From JAEWWD01 sp964440115 (GTDB taxonomy: Bacteria > Bacillota > Clostridia > Christensenellales > CAG-138): DNA of 64,000 nt. The position numbers were made by a program, and so were the translations under genes. Shown here one piece after another: positions 25,985 through 33,966 of the stretch. How positions within the stretch are numbered: position 1 is the first letter of the stretch; every line of letters starts with the position of its first letter. The stretch covers positions 124,001-188,000 of the forward strand of contig CAYTPV010000006.1 of the NCBI GenBank assembly GCA_964440115.1. The letters are read 5' to 3'. The notes beneath the pieces were generated by a model. The model had not been told where the DNA came from. It saw only the letters and a program-made list of their open reading frames with translations, and searched no databases.

Positions 25985-27010
25985 ATGTATTCGGGCGGGG
26001 GGATCATCAAAATTTTCGCGGGGCGTACCGGTCTGCCTTTCGCTAAAAAAATGTGTGCCTATCTGGGTACCCAGTTGGGCGATGCGGAAACAATCATGTT
26101 TTCTGAAGGCAATACGTTCGTACGAGTGAATGAATCCATTCGTGATAAAGATGTTTACATTGTACAGCCTATTGCAAGACACCCAAATGATGAATTGGTG
26201 GAACTCCTGTTCTGGATAGATGCATTCAAACGCGCCAGCGCGGATTCCGTTACTGCAATCATACCGTACTTCAGCTATGCTAAGGGCGACAAAAAGGATG
26301 AACCTCGCGTATCCATCCGCGCACGCGTCTGTGCAGAGTGTATAGAGCTGGCCGGAGCCGACCGCGTGATCACAATGGATCTGCATAGTCCTCAGGTACA
26401 GGGCTTTTTCAAAAAGCCGGTTGACCATCTGTATGCGCAGTCGCTGCTTTGCGAATATGTTCGCAGAATGGGTTTGGTAGACGACGATCTGGTCGTGGTA
26501 TCACCCGATGCAGGTTTCGCCAAGCGTGCACGTCAATTTTCAAGTGAACTTGGAAGACCCGTTGCGATCGGCGACAAAATCCGCACCGGTCATGATGAGA
26601 ACGCCAAAATCCTCGAGATTATCGGTGATGTAAAAGGCAAGAACTGTCTAATCGTTGACGATTTCTCCATATCGGGAGGCACGCTCATCGATATCGCGCA
26701 TGGTCTGAAGGATAAGGGCGCCAAACGAATATTCGCCGCTCTTTCACACAACGTGCTCAACGAAAAGGGTATCGCGCGAATCGACGAGAGCCCGATTGAA
26801 TATCTTATCACGACAGACACGGTGGATTGCCCTGAAGCCAAACTCTCCAATAAAATCAAAATCATATCCGCTGCGCCGATGTTTGCGCAGTCTGTCAAGA
26901 TTATTCACGACCGCACACCCATGAGCAATCTGTTTAAACGTGAGTTTACCGCGCGTATGCTGGATATGAGCTTCGCGGAACAGACAACCATGCTCAGAAG
27001 CGATAAATAA
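25985..27010 (+). CDS. prs: Ribose-phosphate pyrophosphokinase
   Basis: Makes PRPP from ribose 5-phosphate and ATP for nucleotide, His and Trp synthesis. 341 residues, slightly longer than the usual ~315. Motifs: RVNESIRDKDVYIVQP, PYFSYAKGDKKDEPRVSI, VITMDLHSPQVQGFF, VSPDAGFAKRA and the PRPP loop CLIVDDFSISGGTL. Several substitutions relative to the classical enzyme (DFSIS where DDMIDT is usual) place it in the divergent Clostridial branch. AAGGAAG precedes ATG 25985. Confidence 0.93.
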   Translation: MYSGGGIIKIFAGRTGLPFAKKMCAYLGTQLGDAETIMFSEGNTFVRVNESIRDKDVYIVQPIARHPNDELVELLFWIDAFKRASADSVTAIIPYFSYAKGDKKDEPRVSIRARVCAECIELAGADRVITMDLHSPQVQGFFKKPVDHLYAQSLLCEYVRRMGLVDDDLVVVSPDAGFAKRARQFSSELGRPVAIGDKIRTGHDENAKILEIIGDVKGKNCLIVDDFSISGGTLIDIAHGLKDKGAKRIFAALSHNVLNEKGIARIDESPIEYLITTDTVDCPEAKLSNKIKIISAAPMFAQSVKIIHDRTPMSNLFKREFTARMLDMSFAEQTTMLRSDK

Positions 27011-27027
27011 GCGAATTTTAGAACGAT

Positions 27028-27064
27028 AAAGCCGGCAGATCTAAGCGGATCTTGCCGGCTTTTT
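27028..27064 (+). terminator. Terminator after prs
   Basis: AAAGCCGGCAGATC and GATCTTGCCGGCTTTTT around a short loop (one bulge). Confidence 0.85.
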
Positions 27065-27073
27065 GCTTTAAGT

Positions 27074-27101
27074 TTGTCATACTGTTGTACAATTATGACA
27101 A
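27074..27101. promoter_or_regulatory. Putative response-regulator box upstream of the two-component operon
   Basis: TTGTCATA (27074-27081) and TTGTACAA (27085-27092) form TTGT direct repeats 11 bases apart, as in PhoB/PhoP-type boxes. TTGTCATA also pairs with TATGACAA (27094-27101) as an 8-bp inverted repeat. The site ends 14 bases before the -35 box. Confidence 0.5.
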
Positions 27102-27115
27102 GGCGCGCACATACG

Positions 27116-27144
27116 TTGTGTTCCTGCAAAGAGGATACTATAAT
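27116..27144 (+). promoter_or_regulatory. Sigma-A promoter of the two-component operon
   Basis: TTGTGT, 17 bases, TATAAT; the start codon is 31 bases downstream of the -10. Confidence 0.7.
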
Positions 27145-27174
27145 CAAATTAAGGAAAAATCAGGAGTGATGAAC

Positions 27175-27867
27175 ATGCAGAAAGCGCCGCACATCCTCAT
27201 TTGTGATGATCAGAGGATCATTCACGAAACGCTGGGGATTTATTTGGAAAGCGAAGGCTTTACTTACGCGTCCGCGTACGACGGCATACAGGCGCTGGAA
27301 AAATCGCAGAGTGAAAACCCCAGTCTCATATTGCTGGATCTCATGATGCCCGGAAAATCCGGCATTGAGGTTTGCCGCACGCTGCGCCAGACCAGCCGCG
27401 TACCGATCATCATGCTGACAGCCAAAGGCGAGGAAATCGACCGCATATTGGGATTGGAACTAGGGGCGGACGATTATATTGTGAAACCCTTCAGCGCGCG
27501 GGAAGTAGTTGCGCGCATTAAGGCTGTCCTCAGGCGCATCAGTCAGCAGCATGATCAGCCGGTACAGATACTGCGGTTTGACAGACTGGAGATCAACGCC
27601 AGCAGCTATGACGTGCGATTCGATGGAAAGACGCTGCCGTTTACACCCAAGGAAGTTGAAATACTGCATCTTTTAGCTTCGCATCCGGGGCGGGTATATG
27701 AACGGGAACAGATTCTTTCCCTCGTATGGGGATATGATTATTTCGGAGATACGCGTGCGGTAGATACGCAAATAAAGCGCATTCGCCAAAAGCTGCCGCA
27801 GGATGAGGTGTCTTGGGGTATCAAGACCGTTTACGGGGTTGGGTACAAATTCGAGGCCGGTCAATGA
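27175..27867 (+). CDS. OmpR-family response regulator
   Basis: 230 residues. Receiver domain with acidic pocket D11/D12, phospho-acceptor D55 (LILLDLMMPG), T82 and K104, then a winged-helix DNA-binding domain ending DTQIKRIRQKL ... IKTVYGVGYKFE. ATG 27175 is preferred over ATG 27169 because CAGGAG (27161-27166) is 8 bases before it. The closest named groups are WalR/PhoP/ResD; the signal cannot be told from sequence. Overlaps the kinase gene by four bases. Confidence 0.92.
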   Translation: MQKAPHILICDDQRIIHETLGIYLESEGFTYASAYDGIQALEKSQSENPSLILLDLMMPGKSGIEVCRTLRQTSRVPIIMLTAKGEEIDRILGLELGADDYIVKPFSAREVVARIKAVLRRISQQHDQPVQILRFDRLEINASSYDVRFDGKTLPFTPKEVEILHLLASHPGRVYEREQILSLVWGYDYFGDTRAVDTQIKRIRQKLPQDEVSWGIKTVYGVGYKFEAGQ

Positions 27868-29600
27868 AAAGCGGGTTTCTGAGAAAAGTACTTCTGTTTA
27901 TGCTGGTGACGCTCATATTTACGGCTGTGCTCACCGGCATCGTGTTTACTTATACCAGCCGCAATGTTTTTGCCAAAATAAAGGCAAATGAAATGGTCCC
28001 GCGCGCCGCATTTATCAGCGGTATGGTGGGGCAGTATCTGCGCGGTGAATTATCCGCGAAATCCTTTGAACGAATGCTCAACAGTGATAAATCGCTGTGG
28101 GATGCAACGGTTCACATATTTGATGCGAACGGGGATGTGATTGCGCGCACAAACGGGCGTGAAGGTGACATGGTGCACGATTTGCTGACCGCGTATGTTT
28201 CGGATATGCTTGCCGGGAAAACGGATGTCATCGTCACTTCTTCGTCGGAGATTGGACTTATCGTCGGCACGCCGGTATATGGCGTTGACGGTTCTGTTGA
28301 AGGAGCCGTGTTCTTAACCAAGCCGCTGATGGAGGTAAACGCCGCTCTCAACGGCATGAATATGGCGTTGCTAATCAGTGTCAGCGTGGCTTTCTGCGTG
28401 CTGCTTCTGCCGGCGTATTTTGGGACGCGCAGCATCACCAAGCCGCTTATGCAAATGTCTGAGTCCGCACGGGCAATGGCGCAGGGCAATTTTTCTGTGC
28501 GTGCGGAAGAAAAACGCAATGACGAGGTTGGACAGGTCGGCCGCGCTCTCAATGAGCTGTCGTCGGCATTATCCCACACGATTGGAGACCTTGTGCTCGA
28601 AAGAAATCGCCTGCGCAGCGTGCTGGATGGACTGCGTGAAGGCATTGTCGCATTGGATAGCACCGGAGCTGCAACACATTGTAATCCGGCAGCTTTCAGG
28701 CTTCTAGGTATCGAATCGGAGCTTCCGCAGGCAGCGTTTGAGAAGCTGCGTGCGCTATGGCCGCAGATTTATTCTATAATTGAACAAGGTGAGAGCGCAT
28801 CCCACACGGTATCGAACGGCGTAGCCGAACTAAAGCTTACAGTCAGCCATATTGAAGGGCAGGGCGAAAGCCTTGCTGGTGCGGTTACGCTGATACAGGA
28901 TGTAACGGAAGAAGTGCGCTTGGAACAGACCCGCCGCGACTATGTCGCCAATGTCAGCCATGAACTGCGCACACCGATATCTTCTATTCGAAGCCTAGCT
29001 GACGCGCTCAACGACGGCCTTGTGAAGAAGGAAGAGGATAAAGCAAGGTATTACGGATATATCCTGCGTGAAAGCATGCGTCTGTCCCGGTTGATCAACG
29101 ACCTTCTGGAGCTTTCCCGGCTGCAGTCCGGCGGTGTGGCGCTGGAAAGACGAACTTTTCAAATGCATCCTCTGCTTTTGGAAATGGCGGAGCGTTTTGA
29201 TGCAATTGCCTCGGACAGCGATTTGCGTTTTGCGGTGGATTTGCCTGAAGATGACATCGTGGTCATATCAAACGAAGACCGTGTGGAGCAGGTGCTGGTT
29301 GCGATGCTCGATAATGCCGTGAAATATGCGGCGGATGAAGGCGTAGTTACGCTTTCGGCCAAGAGCAGCGAGGATGTGTGGATTATCAGCGTCTGCAATA
29401 CGGGTGTGATTTCACAGGAACATCTCCCGCATCTGTTCGAGCGGTTTTACAAAGCGGATACCGCCCACGCGGAGCAGGGCACAGGGCTTGGCCTTGCGAT
29501 AGCCGGTGAGATCATGCAGCTTCTTGGAGAACGGATATGGGCCGAAAACTGTGACGGCGAAGCCTGCTTCCGATTTACACTGCATAAAAAACCGTTGTAA
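27864..29600 (+). CDS. Sensor histidine kinase (WalK/PhoR-like layout)
   Basis: 578 residues. Two membrane segments (about 9-30 and 165-187) bracket an extracytoplasmic sensor domain. Then come HAMP, a PAS-like domain (LRSVLDGLREGIVALDS), HisKA with H366 in NVSHELRTPISSI, and the HATPase domain (DNAVKYA, GTGLGLAIAGEIM). The start ATG overlaps the regulator stop (ATGA). The pair is likely co-transcribed and possibly autoregulated through the box at 27074-27101. Confidence 0.92.
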   Translation: MKSGFLRKVLLFMLVTLIFTAVLTGIVFTYTSRNVFAKIKANEMVPRAAFISGMVGQYLRGELSAKSFERMLNSDKSLWDATVHIFDANGDVIARTNGREGDMVHDLLTAYVSDMLAGKTDVIVTSSSEIGLIVGTPVYGVDGSVEGAVFLTKPLMEVNAALNGMNMALLISVSVAFCVLLLPAYFGTRSITKPLMQMSESARAMAQGNFSVRAEEKRNDEVGQVGRALNELSSALSHTIGDLVLERNRLRSVLDGLREGIVALDSTGAATHCNPAAFRLLGIESELPQAAFEKLRALWPQIYSIIEQGESASHTVSNGVAELKLTVSHIEGQGESLAGAVTLIQDVTEEVRLEQTRRDYVANVSHELRTPISSIRSLADALNDGLVKKEEDKARYYGYILRESMRLSRLINDLLELSRLQSGGVALERRTFQMHPLLLEMAERFDAIASDSDLRFAVDLPEDDIVVISNEDRVEQVLVAMLDNAVKYAADEGVVTLSAKSSEDVWIISVCNTGVISQEHLPHLFERFYKADTAHAEQGTGLGLAIAGEIMQLLGERIWAENCDGEACFRFTLHKKPL

Positions 29601-29629
29601 ATCATTGCAGACAATTTGATCAAGGGACG

Positions 29630-29665
29630 CCCGGGGCTTCATATTTGGAGTTCCGGGTTTTATTT
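29630..29665 (+). terminator. Terminator after the histidine kinase gene
   Basis: CCCGG...CTTC, loop ATATTT, GGAG...CCGGG followed by TTTTATTTATTT; interrupted stem. Confidence 0.55.
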
Positions 29666-29712
29666 ATTTCGCCCTCTATTCATGCAAATCTCGCATATAT
29701 TTCATTCAATCG

Positions 29713-29746
29713 TTCTACAATTTTTACAAGATACGTATGCTATACT
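29713..29746 (+). promoter_or_regulatory. Putative Spo0A-activated spoIIG promoter
   Basis: TTCTAC and TATACT are separated by 22 bases, the same abnormal spacing as the Bacillus spoIIG promoter. TTCTACA (29713-29719) and TTTTACA (29722-29728) are 0A-box-like (TTCGACA, 6/7 and 5/7) and overlap the -35 region in tandem, as expected for Spo0A activation of sigma-A RNA polymerase. Confidence 0.55.
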
Positions 29747-29803
29747 GTGTCCACTCAAGCGAAGGCGGCTGATGCTTGTCCTATTGCCGCAAACGGAGGA
29801 CCA

Positions 29804-30634
29804 ATGCGCATTTCCATAGAGTGGTTCTTGCTGGATAATACTTTGATGAACACTGTTACGCTGATGCTGGCCGCGGCGCTGTCCGGTTTGCGCATGCGCG
29901 TAGCGCCTGCCATTGCGTTAAGCGCGCTAGGGGCGGTTTTTGCCATGCTGGCGCTGAGCGTGTGGCCTGTAATGCTTACGCTGCTGCCCAAGCTTGCGTT
30001 TGCGGGTGTTCTTGCGCTGGGGCTTCGTTTTGATGGCTGGCAGGCTTATCTCAGGGGAGTACTGTGTGTTTTGCTGTGCGCTATGATATTGGGCGGCATT
30101 ATGATGTCCGCCATGCTGCTTTGGCCTCAAAGCAGCTCATTATCCGGGAGGGTAGGCAATGTAGTTGTTGCGCCTGTGGCACTGCGCGCGGTTTTACTGG
30201 CACTGGCGCTGGCTGCGCTTACACCGCGAATGCTCAGAAGCATGCGTTCGGCGGCTCGCATCCGCGAAGGGCGTGTAGCGCTGCGTATTGCGCTGGACGA
30301 ACGTGAAATAGATATGGTTGCGCTGCTGGATACAGGGAATATGCTGACGGAGCCGGTCACCGGGTTGCCCGTTGTACTGCTCAACCGTTGCCCCGTGTTT
30401 GAAGCAGGGTACCCCGTTCGTTACTGCGGCATCAGCGGCGAAGGAGAACTGATTGCCCGCAGGGTGCGGCGGGCTCAAATATTGCTTAACGGCTCGTGGC
30501 GAGATATGGATGTGATGGTTGCCCGTTCTCCACAGCAAATTGCAGGCGCTGATGCTTTGCTGGGCAGCGGCGCGCTGCCGCCGCCGGATATTCGGCGTTA
30601 TGGAACTAAGAGGAGGGAAATGCATGGTGCGTAA
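29804..30634 (+). CDS. spoIIGA: Sporulation sigma-E factor processing peptidase SpoIIGA
   Basis: 276 residues: five hydrophobic segments in the first half, then an aspartic-protease-like domain with D176 in LLDTGNMLTEPVTGLPVVLLN, equivalent to D183 of Bacillus. It cleaves the pro-sequence of sigma-E at the septum after a forespore signal. ATG 29804 has AAACGGAGG upstream; the upstream extension of the frame runs through the promoter and is ignored. It overlaps sigE by 11 bases. Confidence 0.93.
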   Translation: MRISIEWFLLDNTLMNTVTLMLAAALSGLRMRVAPAIALSALGAVFAMLALSVWPVMLTLLPKLAFAGVLALGLRFDGWQAYLRGVLCVLLCAMILGGIMMSAMLLWPQSSSLSGRVGNVVVAPVALRAVLLALALAALTPRMLRSMRSAARIREGRVALRIALDEREIDMVALLDTGNMLTEPVTGLPVVLLNRCPVFEAGYPVRYCGISGEGELIARRVRRAQILLNGSWRDMDVMVARSPQQIAGADALLGSGALPPPDIRRYGTKRREMHGA

Positions 30635-31325
30635 GTTTATCGCATGGTTAAGCAGGCTTCTGTTTCGGCGACCCAAGGGCGTGTGGTATGTACACTCAGG
30701 GGAAACCTTGCCCCCTCCATTATTGCCGGAGGAAGAGCAGGAATGGATCGTGCGTCTTTCCGCCGGCGACGAACTGGCACCGCATTTGCTGATTGAACGC
30801 AATCTGCGGCTGGTGGTATATATAGCGCGCAAATTTGAGAACACCGGTGTATGTATTGAAGATCTAATATCCATCGGAACCATAGGACTCATCAAGGCAG
30901 TCAATACATTCGACGTCGCAAAACGCATTAAGCTTGCTACTTACGCCTCTCGGTGCATTGAAAATGAAATACTCATGCACCTGAGGCGTACCTGCAGGCT
31001 GAAGATGGAGGTATCTCTGGATGAACCTCTTAACATAGATTGGGATGGCAACGAACTGCTCTTGTCGGATATCCTCGGCACCGAGAACGATCTGATTGGG
31101 CGGGGGATTGAGGACGAAGTTGACCGTGAACTTCTGCTTGCAGCGCTTCAAAAGCTTACGCCGCGCGAGCAGAAAATCGTTCAGCTTCGGTTTGGGCTTA
31201 ACGCGGACCGTGAATGCACCCAAAAACAGGTGGCGGATATGCTTGGCATATCGCAAAGCTATATTTCCAGGCTGGAAAAACGCATAATCAAACGTCTGCG
31301 CAAGGAAATCGCGCGTATGGAATAA
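30624..31325 (+). CDS. sigE: RNA polymerase sporulation sigma factor sigma-E
   Basis: 233 residues. The N-terminal pro-region is amphipathic and basic (MVRKFIAWLSRLLFRRPKG) before LPPPL, so it is probably made as pro-sigma-E and cut by SpoIIGA; it is some 7-10 residues shorter than in Bacillus. Region 2 (IERNLRLVVYIARKFENTG, IGTIGLIKAVNTFD) and region 4 (LTPREQKIVQLRFGL, ISQSYISRLEKRI) are complete. It directs early mother-cell transcription. GAGGAGGG lies 7 bases before ATG 30624, inside the end of spoIIGA. Confidence 0.96.
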   Translation: MVRKFIAWLSRLLFRRPKGVWYVHSGETLPPPLLPEEEQEWIVRLSAGDELAPHLLIERNLRLVVYIARKFENTGVCIEDLISIGTIGLIKAVNTFDVAKRIKLATYASRCIENEILMHLRRTCRLKMEVSLDEPLNIDWDGNELLLSDILGTENDLIGRGIEDEVDRELLLAALQKLTPREQKIVQLRFGLNADRECTQKQVADMLGISQSYISRLEKRIIKRLRKEIARME

Positions 31326-31340
31326 TTGAAATACATAATA

Positions 31341-31378
31341 AATAACCGCTCCGCGAAATACGCGGGGCGGTTATTTTT
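31341..31378 (+). terminator. Terminator between convergent sigE and sigG
   Basis: AATAACCGCTCCGCG, loop AAATA, CGCGGGGCGGTTATT followed by TTTTC: 15-bp stem with one mismatch. It also has A-rich flanks, so it may serve sigG from the other side. Confidence 0.85.
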
Positions 31379-31391
31379 CTTATGCAATCAA

Positions 31392-32165
31392 TTAAACAAA
31401 TTTCTGCATGTGTTTGAGGGCGTTCTTCTCTAATCGTGAGACCTGCGCCTGACTGATGCCGATTTCACGGGAAACTTCCATCTGCGTTTTTCCCTCAAAG
31501 AATCGCATCTGGAGTATGCGCTGCTCACGGTCTGCAAGATGGTCGATTCCCGTCGAAATAGCGATTGTGTCCAGCCACATCGTATCGCTGACCTTGGTAT
31601 CGCCGATCTGGTCCATCACAAAAATGGCATCCCCGTCGTCGTGATAAATGGGTTCGTAGAGAGAGATGGGGTCCTGTATCGCGTCAAGCGCAAATACGAT
31701 GTCTTCTTCGGACATGGAAAGATCCTTAGCGATCTCCGCGACGGTCGGTTCGCGAGAAAGCTCGTCCATCAACCGCGTGCGCGCCTGAAGCGCTTTATAA
31801 GCGGTATCGCGCAGTGAACGGCTTACCCGTATGGTGTTGTTATCGCGGAGGTGTCTTCTCACTTCCCCTATGATCATAGGTACGGCATATGTGGAGAACT
31901 TCACATCATGTGCCAGATCAAAATTATCCAGCGCTTTAATAAGCCCAATGCAACCGACCTGAAACAGATCGTCCATTTGCTCGCCGCGGTTGGCGAAGCG
32001 CTGTATAACGCTCAGCACAAGTCTGAGATTGCTCCTAAGAAACTCATCGCGTGCGGCGGTGTCCCCTTCTTTGACGCGCAGCAGCAAAGCACGCATCTGT
32101 TTCTGGGTCAGCACAGGCAATTTGGAGGTATCCACACCGCAAATCTCTACCTTGTTGAGCGCCAT
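31392..32165 (-). CDS. sigG: RNA polymerase sporulation sigma factor sigma-G
   Basis: 257 residues with the diagnostic N terminus NKVEICGVDTSKLPVLTQ. Region 2 is FLRSNLRLVLSVIQRFANRGE and region 4 is REQRILQMRFFEGKTQMEVSREIGISQAQVSRLEK. It controls late forespore genes. ATG 32165 follows AGGGGGAT; the longer open frame (to 32276) is not conserved. In Bacillus and most Clostridia sigG lies downstream of sigE on the same strand; here it faces sigE on the opposite strand, so read-through from the spoIIG promoter is excluded. Confidence 0.96.
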   Translation of the reverse strand: MALNKVEICGVDTSKLPVLTQKQMRALLLRVKEGDTAARDEFLRSNLRLVLSVIQRFANRGEQMDDLFQVGCIGLIKALDNFDLAHDVKFSTYAVPMIIGEVRRHLRDNNTIRVSRSLRDTAYKALQARTRLMDELSREPTVAEIAKDLSMSEEDIVFALDAIQDPISLYEPIYHDDGDAIFVMDQIGDTKVSDTMWLDTIAISTGIDHLADREQRILQMRFFEGKTQMEVSREIGISQAQVSRLEKNALKHMQKFV

Positions 32166-32331
32166 AAGAGATATCCCCCTGTTTTTCATTGAGTTCGCTT
32201 CGGTACTTCTATCATTGCCTAAGCCGCTCTTTTTATCCGACCCTTCGCACGAAACTGCGGCTGCTTGAATCTGCAAAAATGCCTTAAAATCTGGGTATCA
32301 TATTCTCCGATGCGCAATAAGGAATAATATT

Positions 32332-32359
32332 CCATATAAAAACGGGCTTAGCATACCCT
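32332..32359 (+). promoter_or_regulatory. Possible sigma-E promoter of yqfC-yqfD
   Basis: CCATATA, 13 bases, CATACCCT, resembling the sigma-E consensus (KMATATT, 14-15 bases, CATACAHT). yqfCD is a known sigma-E target in Bacillus. Confidence 0.4.
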
Positions 32360-32408
32360 GACTATTTCATGAAAAATTCGCATAGCTTGTGGGTAAGGGG
32401 TGAAACAG

Positions 32409-32723
32409 GTGACAGGAAAACGTCCTTACCGTAAGCGGCAGGTAAAGCCGCATAAGAAATCTAAATGGCAGCGAGCACTGCTCGGTGTATTGGATCTTCC
32501 CGTTGAAACGGAGCCGACGGTGCCCAAACTCACGATGGTCGGCCGCAGCGACCTTTTGGTGGAAAACCATAAGGGCGTGCTTCAGTACACCCCCGAAAGC
32601 ATTCGCCTAATGACGCATGAAGGAATTCTGGATATATCCGGTCAGGAATTGGAGCTTTTGGAACTATCGGCAGGTCGCGCGTATGTTCGGGGGAAAATTG
32701 CAGGTGCGCAGTATACGAACTAG
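32409..32723 (+). CDS. yqfC: Sporulation protein YqfC
   Basis: 104 residues with the YabP/YqfC fold: LDLPVETEPTVPKLTMVGRSDLLVENHKG then ESIRLMTHEGILDISGQELELLEL. Mother-cell sporulation protein of unknown biochemistry, transcribed with yqfD. GTG 32409 is preferred because AAGGGG is eight bases upstream; GTG 32400 overlaps that site. A basic N-terminal extension (KRPYRKRQVKPHKKSK) is usual. Confidence 0.9.
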   Translation: MTGKRPYRKRQVKPHKKSKWQRALLGVLDLPVETEPTVPKLTMVGRSDLLVENHKGVLQYTPESIRLMTHEGILDISGQELELLELSAGRAYVRGKIAGAQYTN

Positions 32724-32746
32724 GAACAGCGCTAAGGGTGGATAAC

Positions 32747-33925
32747 ATGTGGAATTCTCTGTGCGGATATGTTATGATACGACTAGATGGCTTGGGGTTG
32801 GAGCGCATGCTCAACCGCATGCTGCAGGCGGGTATGCCGGTGTGGAACGTACACCGTGAAGGCCGCGCCCGTATGACGGCGGAGATCCGTGCAAAGGATT
32901 TTATGCAGTTGCGCGCGCTCAGAAGAGGCGCGCGTTGTCGCATACACATACTTGAACGGCACGGCATGCCGTTTGTGATTGCGCGGTTTCGTTTTCGTAA
33001 GCTTCTGATTGCAGGAGCGATACTATGCTTCGCTGCAATCCTTGCTGCCCAGACACGCATATGGAATATTCATGTGGAAGGTTGTACGCGCGTACCCGAA
33101 GCAGTTATTTATCGCGCGCTGGATTCAGCAAAGGTACAGCCGGGAATGCCGAGATCCGGTGTGGAAACTTCCGCACTTGGGCAGATCGTTCGCTCCTTCG
33201 ATGAACGTATCGCATGGGCGGGAGCGCGCGTAGAAGGCGTTACGCTGTGTATTCAGGTAGTTGAAGCTGAGCCTATCCCCGGAAGACCGGACAAAAGCTC
33301 GCCCACCAATGTGGTAGCGCAAAAGGATGGCATTATTGAGCGCGTGACGGCGCTTTCCGGAAAATCGAGCGTTGCTCCGGGGGATGCGGTCCGGGCAGGC
33401 GACATTCTTATTCGGGGAGATATTACGCGTGAGGGCGGGCAGCAAATGCTGGTATACGCCGAAGGCGAGGTATTGGCGCAGGTATGGTATACGCAAAGCG
33501 TCACCCTGCCCTGCAAACAGGAAAAGCTGATGCGCAGCGGGCAGAGTGTGCCGTATCGTTCTTTGTTGATTGCCGGGCTGCCGGTGTATCGCACATCACA
33601 GCCGTTTGACGCCTACGAGCTGGCCACTTCGGGCGAGGAGAAAATGACGGGGTTAATACTGCCGGTGCAGTTCCTGAGCGGCGATTGTTATGAGTTGACA
33701 CTGCAGCAGGTACCGGCGCCTAAAGAGGATGTATTGGCCGAAGCGCTTTTTCGCGCAGAATTGCAGGCGCTTGACAAAGTGCCCAAAGAATCGCGTATAC
33801 TAAAAAAACGCAGTGAAGCGGTTGAACTGCCGGACGGCAGTATAAAAGCGACAGTCGCAATCTGTACACAGGAGCAGATAGGCGTTACGCGTTCGCTGAA
33901 CAGTGCAGTGCTGGAACCTCAATAA
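32747..33925 (+). CDS. yqfD: Sporulation protein YqfD
   Basis: 392 residues: a cytoplasmic N-terminal domain (MLQAGMPVWNVHREG), one membrane segment at about 83-102 (LLIAGAILCFAAILAAQ), then an extracytoplasmic domain with IWNIHVEGCTRV and a beta-rich part (DGIIERVTALSGKSSVAPGDAVRAGDILI). YqfD is needed for normal sporulation in Bacillus; its biochemistry is unknown. ATG 32747 is preferred over GTG 32738 for its spacing to AAGGGTG. Confidence 0.9.
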   Translation: MWNSLCGYVMIRLDGLGLERMLNRMLQAGMPVWNVHREGRARMTAEIRAKDFMQLRALRRGARCRIHILERHGMPFVIARFRFRKLLIAGAILCFAAILAAQTRIWNIHVEGCTRVPEAVIYRALDSAKVQPGMPRSGVETSALGQIVRSFDERIAWAGARVEGVTLCIQVVEAEPIPGRPDKSSPTNVVAQKDGIIERVTALSGKSSVAPGDAVRAGDILIRGDITREGGQQMLVYAEGEVLAQVWYTQSVTLPCKQEKLMRSGQSVPYRSLLIAGLPVYRTSQPFDAYELATSGEEKMTGLILPVQFLSGDCYELTLQQVPAPKEDVLAEALFRAELQALDKVPKESRILKKRSEAVELPDGSIKATVAICTQEQIGVTRSLNSAVLEPQ

Positions 33926-33966
33926 ACCGCACCTTGCGATACCATCCCGGAAAGGCAGGGCATCGA

